The position numbers and the translations under genes were made by a program. A stretch of 64,000 nucleotides of DNA. Origin: Verrucomicrobiota bacterium. Its GTDB lineage: Bacteria; Verrucomicrobiota; Verrucomicrobiia; Chthoniobacterales; UBA10450. The notes under the pieces were generated by a model. It did no database searches, was not told where the DNA came from, and saw only the letters and a list, made by a program, of their open reading frames with translations. Below are positions 51,351 through 61,720 of this stretch, piece by piece (positions within the stretch are counted from its first letter, which is position 1; every line of letters begins with the position of its first letter). The DNA lies in NCBI GenBank assembly GCA_003218375.1, contig QHNH01000022.1, positions 124,001 through 188,000 of the forward strand, given 5' to 3'.

Positions 51351-51360
<10 letters not shown>
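51252..51360. repeat. palindromic repeat family C, copy C2 (bidirectional gene end)
   Basis: 109 bp, the same length as C1, with the same ends CGGAACATAG and CTATGTTCCG. Mini-hairpins: ACT-TCC-AGT and AGTGGGCT/AGCCCGCT (loop TGC, one wobble) on the left; AGCGGACA/TGTCCGCT (loop GAA) and GCA-GGA-TGC on the right. It provides the final GT codons and TAG stop of fabF on the minus strand. Confidence 0.88.
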
Positions 51361-52604
<1,244 letters not shown>

Positions 52605-52622
52605 TTAAGGAAAACCGCGAAG

Positions 52623-53801
52623 TTACCGCGTTCCCATGCCGACACTTTGGACGGTCTGGAACAGTTTGCCTTCGGTTTTAATGGACGGCGCGATGATGAT
52701 CTCGGTTTGTTGAAATTCGGCAATGTTGCGCGCCCCGACGTTGCCCATGCAGGTCGTAATCGCGCCGACGAGGTTCTGGCTTCCGTCGTCGACCTCTGCA
52801 GGCCCGAAGAGAATTTGTTTCAGCGAGCCGGTGGCGCCGACTTTGATCCGGGTTCCGCGAGGCAAATTCGCATGCGGCGTCGCCATGCCCCAATGATAAC
52901 CGGCGCCGGGCGCTTCGTGGGCCTTGGCAAAGGCGCTCCCGACCATGACGGCGTCCGCGCCGCAGGCGAGCGCTTTGCAAACGTCGCCGCCCTTGCTCAT
53001 GCCGCCATCGGTGATGATCGGAACGTAGCGCGAAGTTTTTTTGAAGTAGGCGTCGCGCGCCGCCGCGCAATCCACGGTCGCCGTTACCTGGGGCACGCCG
53101 AGACCGAGGACACCGCGGGAAGTGCAGGCCGCGCCGGGACCGACGCCGATGAGCACCGCGGCCGGTCCGCATTCCATGATCTCGAACGTCACGTCGTAGC
53201 CGACGGTGTTGCCGACGATCACCGGAATGCGCATCTCGCGGCAGAATTTTTCCAGGTCGAGCGATTTATATTCCGATGAAAGGTGGCGCACAGTCGAGAC
53301 AGTGCTTTGCACCACGAAAACATCCGCGCCGGCGTCCTGGGCGATCCGGCCGAACTCCGCCGCGCGTTGTGGAATGGAACTGACCGCCGCGGTCGCGCCG
53401 TTGTCCTTCATTTCGCGGATGCGCGCCGCGATCAGATCCTCCTGGACCGGTTCCTGGTAAATTTTCTGGAGCAGACCGGTGATCTCCGCTTTGTCGGCCT
53501 CGACGATTTTGTGGAGGACTTCCTTCGGGTTTTTGTAACGGGTCTGGACGCCTTCGAGATTCAAAACCGCAAGTCCGCCGAGCTTGCTCATCTCGATCGC
53601 GAAACGGACATCGACCACGCCATCCATGGCGCTGGCCAGGATCGGGATTTTGAAATTCAGGGGCTCAGCGTCACGTCGCGGCAAACACCAGGCGATGTCG
53701 ACTTCGTTCGGATTGATCGTGACGCGGCCTGGGACGAGAGCGATCTCGTCGAACCCGTAGGTCACGCGAGCTTTGCGATTGCGGCCGATCCACATTCCCA
53801 T
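52623..53801 (-). CDS. guaB3: GuaB3-type IMP dehydrogenase homologue
   Basis: A 392-residue TIM-barrel protein of the IMPDH/GMPR superfamily, shorter than GuaB and without CBS domains. It has ILASAMDGVVDV, VVQSTVSTVRH, the nucleophile loop GPGAACTSRGVLGLGVPQ and ITDGGMSKGGDVCKALACGADAVMVG. GuaB3-type proteins occur in Actinobacteria and Cyanobacteria, where their activity is GMP reductase-like or uncertain. It ends 18 bp before fabF and follows the zinc-ribbon gene by 2 bp. Confidence 0.85.
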   Translation of the reverse strand: MGMWIGRNRKARVTYGFDEIALVPGRVTINPNEVDIAWCLPRRDAEPLNFKIPILASAMDGVVDVRFAIEMSKLGGLAVLNLEGVQTRYKNPKEVLHKIVEADKAEITGLLQKIYQEPVQEDLIAARIREMKDNGATAAVSSIPQRAAEFGRIAQDAGADVFVVQSTVSTVRHLSSEYKSLDLEKFCREMRIPVIVGNTVGYDVTFEIMECGPAAVLIGVGPGAACTSRGVLGLGVPQVTATVDCAAARDAYFKKTSRYVPIITDGGMSKGGDVCKALACGADAVMVGSAFAKAHEAPGAGYHWGMATPHANLPRGTRIKVGATGSLKQILFGPAEVDDGSQNLVGAITTCMGNVGARNIAEFQQTEIIIAPSIKTEGKLFQTVQSVGMGTR

Positions 53802-53803
53802 GA

Positions 53804-54043
53804 TTAAATTTGTTCCGGTTTAAATCGTTCGTTCAAACTTCCGCATCGTGGACACCGCGGAAGCAAGGCAGGCGTTCGATCTTCAAATTCAAACGCGCAA
53901 ATCACGCACCGCAACCGGTAACGCAAAGCGCGACGCTCGCGACGGCGACGGTTCCACTCTCCGAATATCCAGAGGAGAAAAACCGCCGCAAGAAAAACCA
54001 GCAAATAGATCGTGACCAGCGCCGAGAGACTGACTGGGATCAC
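53804..54043 (-). CDS. single-TM zinc-ribbon small protein
   Basis: A 79-residue protein with one TM helix (LVTIYLLVFLAAVFLLWIF), a basic stretch and a CVIC ... CPRC zinc ribbon. It overlaps the tonB stop by 4 bp and precedes guaB3 by 2 bp. Function unknown. Confidence 0.7.
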   Translation of the reverse strand: MIPVSLSALVTIYLLVFLAAVFLLWIFGEWNRRRRERRALRYRLRCVICAFEFEDRTPALLPRCPRCGSLNERFKPEQI

Positions 54044-54831
54044 GGCGTGGAAGGTCCGGGGTTGGGCGAAGGCGGGGGCGCGAGGTCGTTACCCCACTCG
54101 AGGATGGCGGTGCCCCAGGTTAGGGAACCGAGGATGGAGGATGGAGAATTGCGGATGGCAGGGAAGCGAGTGAGCGCGAGATATTTTCGCGCTTGCTGAT
54201 CGAGGGCGGCGTCGCCCGAGGAGCTTTGGAGAAAACAATGGCGGACTTCGCCCTTTTCATTCACGGCGATGAGGAAGCGCGCGGTTTCGGGCGAGTCGCG
54301 ACCAGAGGCGCTAAATTTCAGCTCGGGAGTTTGCGGCGTGATCAAGGAATCAAGCTCAGGCGAGAAACGGATCACGGTGGAAACCGGTTTCGTGATGATC
54401 TGGGCCGGGGTGGATGGTTTCTCGACGGCCGCCGGCGGCCGCGCGCTCGGAATTTGCAAGGCGGGCGGCGGAGGCGGGAGATCCTTCAACACCGGTTGGC
54501 GACCGAGATAGGAAGGAGCGTGCTGGATCGTCGGCAGGACCAGCGCTTTTGTGTCCGGCGCGGGCTGGGTGGTGGAAGCGAGTGCGGGATCTTCAGCCTC
54601 GAGCCAGCGCAGAAGCTGACGGCCTTCGTCGGTATCCGGCGCGATCAAACTCACCCGGCCGGGCGGCGGCAATAGAGCCACAGCCGGCGGATAGACAATT
54701 TGGAAAAGATAAAAACCGAAAGCGTGCAGTCCGAGCGACGCGAGCAAAAAGCCGGAGAGCGTCCATTTGCCGCGGCCCGGTTTTTCCCAGCCGAACACCA
54801 GATCGTTTGCGGCCGTGCTGGGAACATTCAT
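54040..54831 (-). CDS. tonB: TonB-like energy transducer
   Basis: A 263-residue protein: cytoplasmic start, one TM helix (SGFLLASLGLHAFGFYLFQIV), a Pro-rich spacer (PPPPPALQIPSARPP) and a TonB C-terminal domain (FLIAVNEKGEVRHCFLQSSSGDAALDQQARKYLALTRF). It sits after exbB-exbD. Within the C-terminal domain (54129-54158), GAGGATGGA-type array sequence is read as NSPSSILGSL. TonB links proton-motive force to outer-membrane transporters. Confidence 0.82.
   Translation of the reverse strand: MNVPSTAANDLVFGWEKPGRGKWTLSGFLLASLGLHAFGFYLFQIVYPPAVALLPPPGRVSLIAPDTDEGRQLLRWLEAEDPALASTTQPAPDTKALVLPTIQHAPSYLGRQPVLKDLPPPPPALQIPSARPPAAVEKPSTPAQIITKPVSTVIRFSPELDSLITPQTPELKFSASGRDSPETARFLIAVNEKGEVRHCFLQSSSGDAALDQQARKYLALTRFPAIRNSPSSILGSLTWGTAILEWGNDLAPPPSPNPGPSTP
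54129..54158. repeat. GAGGATGGA array inside tonB
   Basis: GAGGATGGAGGATGGAG and GCGGATGG in the coding region, the same family as at 35594 and 39186. It keeps the frame on the minus strand. Confidence 0.6.
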
Positions 54832-55232
54832 TTCGGTGGGGTCGTGGCGAGCGCCACGGAATTGATTCCGTGTTCGAGCGCAAGGTTGGCGACTTCGACG
54901 ACGAGGGAATAAGGCGTCAGGCGATCGGCCTTGATGATAACCGGGCGCGATTCTTTTTTCGCCTCATCCAGTAACGGGCCCAGCTGTTCGAGCGCGACTT
55001 TCTGGTTGCGAAAATAAATCGCGGGCGCAGCCCCGCCGGTGATGCTGATGATTTGCGGATTGATCTGCGGACCGAGGGTGAAACGCGAGAGCGGCACCGA
55101 GACGGAGATGCCCGGCTGCAGGATAAAGTTGGAGCTGAGCAGCAAAAAGAAGATCAACAGAAAGGTGACGTCGAGGAGAGGAATGGCCGCGAGCCAGCCG
55201 AAGTGATGTTCTTTCGTCCGGGAAAGCTTCAT
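54828..55232 (-). CDS. exbD: ExbD/TolR-family protein
   Basis: A 134-residue protein. The start at 55232 (MKLSRTKEHHFGWLAAIPLLDVTFLLIFFLLLSS) gives the single TM helix with the essential Asp (PLLDVTF) used in proton translocation. The periplasmic domain follows with PVIIKADRLTPYSLVVEVANLA. It overlaps tonB by 4 bp. Confidence 0.88.
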   Translation of the reverse strand: MKLSRTKEHHFGWLAAIPLLDVTFLLIFFLLLSSNFILQPGISVSVPLSRFTLGPQINPQIISITGGAAPAIYFRNQKVALEQLGPLLDEAKKESRPVIIKADRLTPYSLVVEVANLALEHGINSVALATTPPK

Positions 55233-55258
55233 GCCCCTGCGGCCAGCCGGCCGATGAT

Positions 55259-55921
55259 CTAGCGCGCTTCCTGTTCTGCTGCCGGCGCCTGGAAGGTGAT
55301 GATGTCGCCCTTCGGTTCGCGGTCGCACAGCATGTGGACGACTTCAATCCCGGCCCGCTCCATTTCGTGCATTAGGGAATTCACCCGCGAGGACAGGTAA
55401 CTGTAGGCAATGAAAGTCGGCGTCGCGACGACGAGACCGGCTGCGGTGGTGAGTAAACTTTTGTAAACGCCGTTCGATAATTCCGTCACGGTCGCGTAAC
55501 CGCCATTGGCCGACAGTGTCCCGAAGGCGTCGATCATTCCGGTGACCGTGCCGAGCAAACCCAGGAGCGGCGCGACATAGGCGAGCGCGGCGAGCACGCC
55601 GAGGAAACGCTCCAGCTTCGGCACTTCGAGTTGCCCCGCTTCCTGCACGATCTCGCGCAACTCCGCCCGCGGCGCATCGTGCCGGATGATCGCGGCGTGA
55701 ATGACGCGTGCGACTGGTCCCGGTGTGCCGGCGGATTCGTGCAGGGCCTCGGCGAAATTGCGGCGCTGGAGAAGATTCGAAAGACCCTGGAGAAACTCGC
55801 CCACGTGAATGGAGGCGCGATGCAAATAAAGGAGCCGCTCGGCAAAAACCGCGATGGCAATGACGCTGCACGCCAGGATGGGCCACATGAGCAAGCCACC
55901 CTTTTGGATGTAGTCGATCAT
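55259..55921 (-). CDS. exbB: ExbB/TolQ/MotA-family protein
   Basis: A 220-residue protein with three TM helices. The start at 55921 (MIDYIQKGGLLMWPILACSV) is preferred over an upstream one. YVAPLLGLLGTVTGMIDAF and YKSLLTTAAGLVVATPTFIAYSYL are diagnostic for ExbB. It forms the motor with ExbD, 26 bp downstream. Confidence 0.92.
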   Translation of the reverse strand: MIDYIQKGGLLMWPILACSVIAIAVFAERLLYLHRASIHVGEFLQGLSNLLQRRNFAEALHESAGTPGPVARVIHAAIIRHDAPRAELREIVQEAGQLEVPKLERFLGVLAALAYVAPLLGLLGTVTGMIDAFGTLSANGGYATVTELSNGVYKSLLTTAAGLVVATPTFIAYSYLSSRVNSLMHEMERAGIEVVHMLCDREPKGDIITFQAPAAEQEAR

Positions 55922-55970
55922 CGGCTTTTGTCTTAACCGCCTTTGCGGCGCATGGCAAGCCGCGAAGGCC

Positions 55971-56468
55971 TCACTTTCGTTTGCTAGGTGGCGTAGTAGG
56001 GCGCGGTGCAACGCCCGGAGTTTGCCGGATCAATTTGCCGGCGGCATCGTAAACGGAATAACCGGTTTGCCGGCCAGTTTTGTCGTAGGCGTAGACGATC
56101 TTGTTCCGGACCGCGTCGTCGGGCCCGAGCTGGATTTCCTGGGTGAGCTTCCCGGTGTCGTCGTACTTATAGAGAGTCTTGAAGCGCAGTTGATCGTCGG
56201 GCCCGTAAACTTCGCCGCTGACGAAGCGCCCGGCGTCATCGATGACGTAACGGATTTTCCCGACGGTTTTCCCTTCCTTGGTGGTGGTCGTGGCGACGGC
56301 GCGATGATGCGGGGAATCGAATTCGTAAGTGGTGCGGGTGCCGTCGGCATTCATCGAGACGGTGACGCGAACGGAATCCGGGGTGGGGGTGGCGAGTTGG
56401 GCGAGGAGAGTCGTTGTGGAAACGCCGAGCGCGACGAGAAAGGCGGCGGCAATTGTTCGCGCGAACAT
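55971..56468 (-). CDS. exported protein with YD-like repeats
   Basis: A 165-residue protein with a signal peptide (FARTIAAAFLVALGVSTTTLLA) and imperfect repeats of about 20 residues (RYVIDDAGRFVSGEVYG, LYKYDDTGKLTQEIQLG, VYAYDKTGRQTGYSVYD, YDAAGKLI) like YD/RHS repeats of secreted proteins. The C-terminus is Pro/Lys-rich. Function unknown. It is divergent from mraZ. Confidence 0.75.
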   Translation of the reverse strand: MFARTIAAAFLVALGVSTTTLLAQLATPTPDSVRVTVSMNADGTRTTYEFDSPHHRAVATTTTKEGKTVGKIRYVIDDAGRFVSGEVYGPDDQLRFKTLYKYDDTGKLTQEIQLGPDDAVRNKIVYAYDKTGRQTGYSVYDAAGKLIRQTPGVAPRPTTPPSKRK

Positions 56469-56538
56469 GTTCCAGTTTACGAGGCACGAGAAAGGGGGCA
56501 AACGGGCATTAATTTATATTGACCCCTGGTACGGAAGG

Positions 56539-56573
56539 TGGTTAGAAGTGGGGGGAAGTGGATTGAAATGGCA
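56539..56573 (+). promoter_or_regulatory. MraZ operator, four TGGNN boxes
   Basis: TGG triplets recur at 56539, 56549, 56559 and 56569, exactly 10 bp apart, giving TGGNN separated by 5 bp. This is the spacing of MraZ-binding repeats. They end 18 bp before the mraZ ATG, in line with known autoregulation. A TATATT hexamer at 56515-56520 may be the -10 box; the -35 is not clear. Confidence 0.75.
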
Positions 56574-56590
56574 CGACTATCCGCTGGCGC

Positions 56591-57046
56591 ATGGACGACA
56601 ACTCTCAACCCCAAAAATTCTTCGCCGGCGAATTCCGTCACGCCCTCGATGAGAAGAACCGTATCACGATCCCGGCCCGCTGGCGCGGAGACGGCAGCGA
56701 AGAGTTCATCATCCTGCCCGAGCCCCAGCATCAGTTTCTTCTCGTCATGTCCCACGAGGAGTTTGCTCGGATGAGTGCGCAGGCGGAAAGCCACAGCTCG
56801 GTTTCCGCGAAAGAGCGCCGGATTTTTTTGCGCCATCTCCATTCGCGCGCCGAACACGGAACGTCCGATCGGCAAGGCCGTCTCGTCCTGCCGGAAGATA
56901 TGTGCCGGCAGCTCGGATTGAAGGGCGAGGTGGCGCTGGTCGGCGGCCGGGGCCGTTTTGAAATTTGGAACCTGCCGAAATGGAAGCGCGCCCATGAGGA
57001 AGAAACCGCGACGTATCAACATGTCGCCAACGTGATCGGGCTCTAG
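56591..57046 (+). CDS. mraZ: transcriptional regulator MraZ
   Basis: A 151-residue AbrB-like protein with two swapped-hairpin modules: FFAGEFRHALDEKNRITIPARW and AEHGTSDRQGRLVLPEDM, both carrying the D/R motif of MraZ. It regulates the dcw operon by binding TGGNN repeats, present just upstream. It opens the division cluster, as in most bacteria. Confidence 0.95.
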   Translation: MDDNSQPQKFFAGEFRHALDEKNRITIPARWRGDGSEEFIILPEPQHQFLLVMSHEEFARMSAQAESHSSVSAKERRIFLRHLHSRAEHGTSDRQGRLVLPEDMCRQLGLKGEVALVGGRGRFEIWNLPKWKRAHEEETATYQHVANVIGL

Positions 57047-57137
57047 CGATCGGCTTTCGAAAATGATTAACGCATTGCTGTTTGAGCGGCCCATCTGGTT
57101 CTCGACCGGCCCGCTCCAAGTCGAGGAGGCCCAGGAA

Positions 57138-58061
57138 ATGGAGGACTTCACTTATCATCGGCCCGTGCTCGTGAGCGAGTCGGTGGAACTGCTGGCGCCG
57201 CGCGCCGGGTCGCTCGTCGTGGACGGCACCTGCGGCGGCGGCGGACACACGGCCGAGATTCTCCGAGCCGGTGCTGATGTCGTGGCGCTGGACCAGGATC
57301 CGGATGCGATCGAATTCGCGACGGAAAAGCTGGCCGAGTACGGCGGCCGGGTCACGCTTTGCCAGGCAAACTTTCGCGAAGCCGGAAAGATTCTCGACGA
57401 ATTGGGGGTCGTTGGAATCGGCGGGGCGCTGCTCGATCTCGGCGTCTCTTCGCGGCAACTGGAAAACGCGAGCCGCGGTTTCAGCGTCATGCGCCAGGGA
57501 CCGCTCGATATGCGGATGGATCCGCGCCGCGAACTGACGGCCGCGACGGTCGTCAATTCCTATTCGGAAGAAGATCTCACTCGAATTTTCCGCGAGCTCG
57601 GGGAAGAGCCGGCCGCGCGCCGGATCGCGAGCCAGCTCGTGAAATTGCGCAAGACAACGCCGTTCCAGGACACGATGCAACTGGCGAAAGCGATCGAGAA
57701 AATTGTCTGGCGACACGGGCGGCGCCATCCCGCGACCCAGGTTTTCCAGGCGCTCCGCATGGAAGTGAACGACGAGCTGGGCGCGCTCGAGGACGGTCTG
57801 CGCGCGCTGACGAAGCGGCTCGAATCGGGCGCGCGTTTCGCCGTGATCACCTTCCATTCTCTCGAGGACCGGATCGTGAAAAATTTCTTCCGCGACCGGA
57901 GCCGCGAATGGCTGGACCGACCGGAATGGCCGGAGCCGCGGCGGAATCCCGATTTCCTTTTCCGTCTCATTACCGACAAGCCGGTTGAGCCCGGCGAAAA
58001 CGAACAGCGCCTGAACCCGCGCTCGCGCAGCGCCAAGTTGCGCGTCGCCGAAAAAATCTGA
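57138..58061 (+). CDS. rsmH: 16S rRNA m4C1402 methyltransferase RsmH (MraW)
   Basis: A 307-residue class I methyltransferase. The start at 57138 (MEDFTYHRPVLVSESVELL) has a GAGGAGG site; an ATG 75 bp upstream lacks one. SAM-binding motif VDGTCGGGGHTAEIL, then DLGVSSRQLENASRGFS and FHSLEDRIVKNFF. It methylates C1402 of 16S rRNA. It overlaps ftsL by 1 bp. Confidence 0.95.
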   Translation: MEDFTYHRPVLVSESVELLAPRAGSLVVDGTCGGGGHTAEILRAGADVVALDQDPDAIEFATEKLAEYGGRVTLCQANFREAGKILDELGVVGIGGALLDLGVSSRQLENASRGFSVMRQGPLDMRMDPRRELTAATVVNSYSEEDLTRIFRELGEEPAARRIASQLVKLRKTTPFQDTMQLAKAIEKIVWRHGRRHPATQVFQALRMEVNDELGALEDGLRALTKRLESGARFAVITFHSLEDRIVKNFFRDRSREWLDRPEWPEPRRNPDFLFRLITDKPVEPGENEQRLNPRSRSAKLRVAEKI

Positions 58062-58429
58062 TGCACGCGCCGCGCCGCAAGACCTTCAACTCTGTGAACG
58101 CTGCTTCGCTGGCGCGCTGGATCGTGATCACAGGTTTCCTGGCGCTAACCGGTTTGGTTTACGTTTATCTCACGCTCCAGCTCTATCATCTCGGCGATCG
58201 CAAGAAGACGCTCGAGAACGAGCTGGCGAGTCTTCATTCGCAAAATGACGTTGCCAACGTCCAGATCGCGGCGCTGACTTCGCGCGCGGCCCTGCAGCGC
58301 CGGCTCAAAGAGGGTTATTTGAAAATGATCCCGATCGCCGAGCAAAGCATCGTGCGCTTGAGCGCGCCCCGGCCGGCGCGTCTGGAGGATGCGGTCCAAC
58401 CGGTGGCTAACAAACGCGGCGGAAGATGA
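58061..58429 (+). CDS. ftsL: FtsL-like division protein
   Basis: A 122-residue bitopic protein: a TM helix (WIVITGFLALTGLVYVYLTL, ~20-39) followed by a coiled-coil-like region (LGDRKKTLENELASLHSQNDVANVQIAAL). FtsL is poorly conserved; assignment rests on architecture and position between rsmH and ftsI. It overlaps both neighbours. Confidence 0.8.
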   Translation: MHAPRRKTFNSVNAASLARWIVITGFLALTGLVYVYLTLQLYHLGDRKKTLENELASLHSQNDVANVQIAALTSRAALQRRLKEGYLKMIPIAEQSIVRLSAPRPARLEDAVQPVANKRGGR

Positions 58430-60189
58430 AGTGGAACAGCCGGATCCGTTGCGCGCTGGTCTGCCTCTTCTTTACCGCTTTGTTCAGTCTCTTTTCCTTC
58501 CGGCTGGTCTATCTGCAAATGATCAAGCACGACGAGTACGCCGGGCTCGCCGCGGAGAAGCATGTTTACAAACAGGCGATCTTCGCCGAGCGCGGCTCGA
58601 TCCTCGATGCGAACAACGAAGTCCTCGCGCATAACACACCCGTCGAGACCGTCGTCGCCGATGCCACGCACATAAATAACTGCGACGCGCTCATTCCGCT
58701 GCTTCGAAACGCGCTGGATCTTCCGGCCGACGAGCTGTCGGAAAAGCTGGAGGGTGAGCGTCGTTACATTGTGTTGAAGCGCGAGGTGCCGATCGCGGCC
58801 GCAACGGCGCTCCGGGAAAAATTGCGGGCCCAGAATTTGCGCGGGATTTACTTCGAGCGGGACACGACCCGGATTTATCCGAACGCCTCGATGCTCTGCC
58901 ACGTCATCGGGTTCACCGACTTTGAGCATCGCGGCATCCAGGGCGTGGAATCGTCGATGGAAGAATACCTGCACGGCCAGGACGGTTATCGTTTCATCGA
59001 GCACAACCGCGCCGGCCAGGAGATCGTGCTCTATCGCGGCCAGGAGCGCGCGCCGCGCGATGGTTACCAGGTCCATCTCACCATCGATCTCAACCTCCAA
59101 AATATCGTCGAGAACGAAATCGATGCGGCGGTGCGCGAATACTCACCGCAGAAAGCCACCATCATCCTGATGCGTCCGCAGACCGGCGAGATTCTCGCGA
59201 TGGCGAATCGCCCGAACTTCGACCTGAACCTGCGCTCCGAAGCGAAGCCTGAGCAGATGAAAAACCGCGCCATCATCGATATGATGGAGCCGGGCTCGAC
59301 GTTCAAGATCGTCACGGCCGCGGCCGCATTGAACGAGCGCAAGGTCCGCCCGGACACGACGATCTTTTGCGAGAACGGCATCTGGAATTTCGGCGGCCGG
59401 CCGTTGCACGACCATCGGGCCTACGCGGACTTGAGCGTGCAGGACATCCTCATCAAATCGAGCAACATCGGCGCAGCCAAGCTGGCCATCTCGATCGGCG
59501 AGCAAAAATTTTACGAATACATTCGCCGCTTCGGTTTCGGCGATCGCACCGGCGTCGAATTACCGGGCGAAATTCCCGGCGTGATTCGCCCGCCGCAATC
59601 GTGGAGCAAGATTTCCATCACTCGCATTCCCATGGGCCACGAAGTGGCGGTAACTCCGTTGCAGATGACGGTGGCGATGGCGACGATCGCCAACGGCGGC
59701 AAGCTGGTCACGCCGCGCATCGTGAAATCGATCACGACCGGAGACGGCAAGACCATCACGACTTTTTCGCCCACGGTTTTGCGCCAGGTGATTTCGCCCG
59801 AGACCGCGGCGCAAGTCGGGAACGCGTTACGCGGAGTGGTGAGCGATCGCGGGACGGCCGCCGCTGCCGCTGTGCCCGGCTTCACGATCTCCGGCAAGAC
59901 TGGGACCGCCCAGAAAGTTGACCCAAGAGGCGGCTACGAGCAGGGGAAATATGTCGTCTCGTTCTCGGGCTATTTGCCGTCCGATCATCCGGAATTCGTC
60001 GGGCTCGTGATGCTCGATGACGCGAAGACCAGCAAACCGGAATTGAATTACGGCGGCCTCGTCGCCGGGCCGATCTTTGCGCGCATTGCCGAAAAAGCGG
60101 CGCGCTATCTCGATCTTCAGCCGCATGAAGAGCTGGCGAAACCGTCCGCTGCCGGACGAGTGGCCTCAACCAATGCGTCCCACCGTTGA
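58426..60189 (+). CDS. ftsI: peptidoglycan D,D-transpeptidase FtsI (PBP3)
   Basis: A 587-residue class B penicillin-binding protein. TM anchor ~10-30; the catalytic S291-x-x-K294 lies in EPGSTFK, then SSN (KSSNIG), and K491-T-G in SGKTGTAQK. It cross-links septal peptidoglycan in the periplasm. No PASTA domains are present. It overlaps ftsL by 4 bp. Confidence 0.95.
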   Translation: MKWNSRIRCALVCLFFTALFSLFSFRLVYLQMIKHDEYAGLAAEKHVYKQAIFAERGSILDANNEVLAHNTPVETVVADATHINNCDALIPLLRNALDLPADELSEKLEGERRYIVLKREVPIAAATALREKLRAQNLRGIYFERDTTRIYPNASMLCHVIGFTDFEHRGIQGVESSMEEYLHGQDGYRFIEHNRAGQEIVLYRGQERAPRDGYQVHLTIDLNLQNIVENEIDAAVREYSPQKATIILMRPQTGEILAMANRPNFDLNLRSEAKPEQMKNRAIIDMMEPGSTFKIVTAAAALNERKVRPDTTIFCENGIWNFGGRPLHDHRAYADLSVQDILIKSSNIGAAKLAISIGEQKFYEYIRRFGFGDRTGVELPGEIPGVIRPPQSWSKISITRIPMGHEVAVTPLQMTVAMATIANGGKLVTPRIVKSITTGDGKTITTFSPTVLRQVISPETAAQVGNALRGVVSDRGTAAAAAVPGFTISGKTGTAQKVDPRGGYEQGKYVVSFSGYLPSDHPEFVGLVMLDDAKTSKPELNYGGLVAGPIFARIAEKAARYLDLQPHEELAKPSAAGRVASTNASHR

Positions 60190-60217
60190 GCGCGCTGCGC
60201 CCGTTTGACCACTTCGC

Positions 60218-61702
60218 ATGCAGCTCAAAACACTCGTCGCAGCCATTTCCCCCCGCCAAATCATCGGGCCGCTTGATCGCGTCGTGGAAAGCATCGCGTA
60301 TGACTCGCGCCGTGTGCAGAGGAATGGCCTTTTCGTCGCATTGCGTGGCGAAAAATCTGACGGCCATCAATTCATCGAGCAAGCCGTCGAAAAAGGCGCC
60401 ACGGTTATCGTGACGGAACAGGAGGTCCAATCCCCCCGCGCGACTTGTGTGGTGGTCGATAACACGCGGTCGGCGCTCGCCGATCTCGCCGCGACGTTCT
60501 ACGAGCACCCGGCGCGCCGGCTCAAGCTGGCCGCCGTCACCGGCACGAATGGAAAAACGACGACGACGTTTTTGTTGAAACATATTTGCGAGAAGGCCGG
60601 GCTGCGTTGCGGCTTGCTCGGGACCGTTCGCTACGAAATCGCGGACCGTGTTTTGCCGGCGGTCCGCACCACGCCGGAATCGCTCGATGTCCAGGAGCTG
60701 CTCGCGCAGATGGTGAATGCGGGATGCAAAGCAGCCGCGATGGAAGTCTCGTCGCACGCCCTCGCGCAGGATCGAGTGCGCGGACTCGAATGGGACGTGG
60801 CCGTTTTTACAAACCTAACGCAGGACCATCTGGATTTTCACGGGACGATGGAGAACTACTTTGAGGCGAAGGCCGCACTCTTCGCCGGACTGGCCGAGCA
60901 GAAGTCGAAGACGAACCCAACGGCTGTGATGAACATCGACGATCGTTATGGCGCGCAGTTGGTCGATCGGCTCGAAAAGAAAATCCCGGTCATCACTTAC
61001 GGGATGGGCGTGCACGCGGATTTTCGCGCCTCGAATTACCACGCTGAATTTGCCGGCACTTCCTATCAGCTCGACGCGCGCGGCAAGAGTTATCTGGTCC
61101 GCGTTCCGCTCATCGGAAGATTTAACGTGGCGAATTCCATGGCCGCGCTCGCCGCGGCCAGCAGCATGGGGATCAGTCTGCGCGAAGCCATTCTCAGTCT
61201 CGGCCGTTCGCCGCAAGTGCCCGGGCGGCTCGAGGCGGTCCCGGCTAAACGTCAGTTCCAGATCTTCGTCGATTACGCGCACACCGACGACGCGCTCCTC
61301 AACGTCCTGAAAACGCTCCGCGACCTTTCGCCCAGAAAACTCATCGTCGTTTTCGGTTGCGGCGGCGATCGCGACAAACAGAAGCGTCCGTTGATGGGAC
61401 GCGTCGCGGACCAGAACGCCGACTACAGCATCATCACTTCCGATAATCCGCGGAAAGAAGATCCCGACGCGATCATCGCCGACGCTGAGAAAGGTTTTCG
61501 CTCCGATCGCTACGAAAAAATCACCGATCGCGCGGAAGCGATCGGGCGTGCCATCGAGCTGGCGCAGCCGCGCGACATCATTCTCATCGCCGGCAAAGGC
61601 CACGAGCCCTACCAGGAATTCGCCGACCACACCATCCCGTTCGACGATACCCAGGTCGCGCGCCGCGCCTTGGAAAATCACCCGCTGGAGTTTGGATCAT
61701 GA
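60218..61702 (+). CDS. murE: UDP-MurNAc-L-Ala-D-Glu:meso-DAP ligase MurE
   Basis: A 494-residue Mur ligase. P-loop TGTNGKTTTT (~108-115), NLTQDHLDFHG and DYAHTDDALLNVL are typical. DNPR (409-412) followed by KEDP marks meso-diaminopimelate specificity, giving the Gram-negative type of peptide. Cytoplasmic. The stop is 18 bp before repeat element D. Confidence 0.95.
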   Translation: MQLKTLVAAISPRQIIGPLDRVVESIAYDSRRVQRNGLFVALRGEKSDGHQFIEQAVEKGATVIVTEQEVQSPRATCVVVDNTRSALADLAATFYEHPARRLKLAAVTGTNGKTTTTFLLKHICEKAGLRCGLLGTVRYEIADRVLPAVRTTPESLDVQELLAQMVNAGCKAAAMEVSSHALAQDRVRGLEWDVAVFTNLTQDHLDFHGTMENYFEAKAALFAGLAEQKSKTNPTAVMNIDDRYGAQLVDRLEKKIPVITYGMGVHADFRASNYHAEFAGTSYQLDARGKSYLVRVPLIGRFNVANSMAALAAASSMGISLREAILSLGRSPQVPGRLEAVPAKRQFQIFVDYAHTDDALLNVLKTLRDLSPRKLIVVFGCGGDRDKQKRPLMGRVADQNADYSIITSDNPRKEDPDAIIADAEKGFRSDRYEKITDRAEAIGRAIELAQPRDIILIAGKGHEPYQEFADHTIPFDDTQVARRALENHPLEFGS

Positions 61703-61720
61703 TGACGGAGGAATTCTTTC

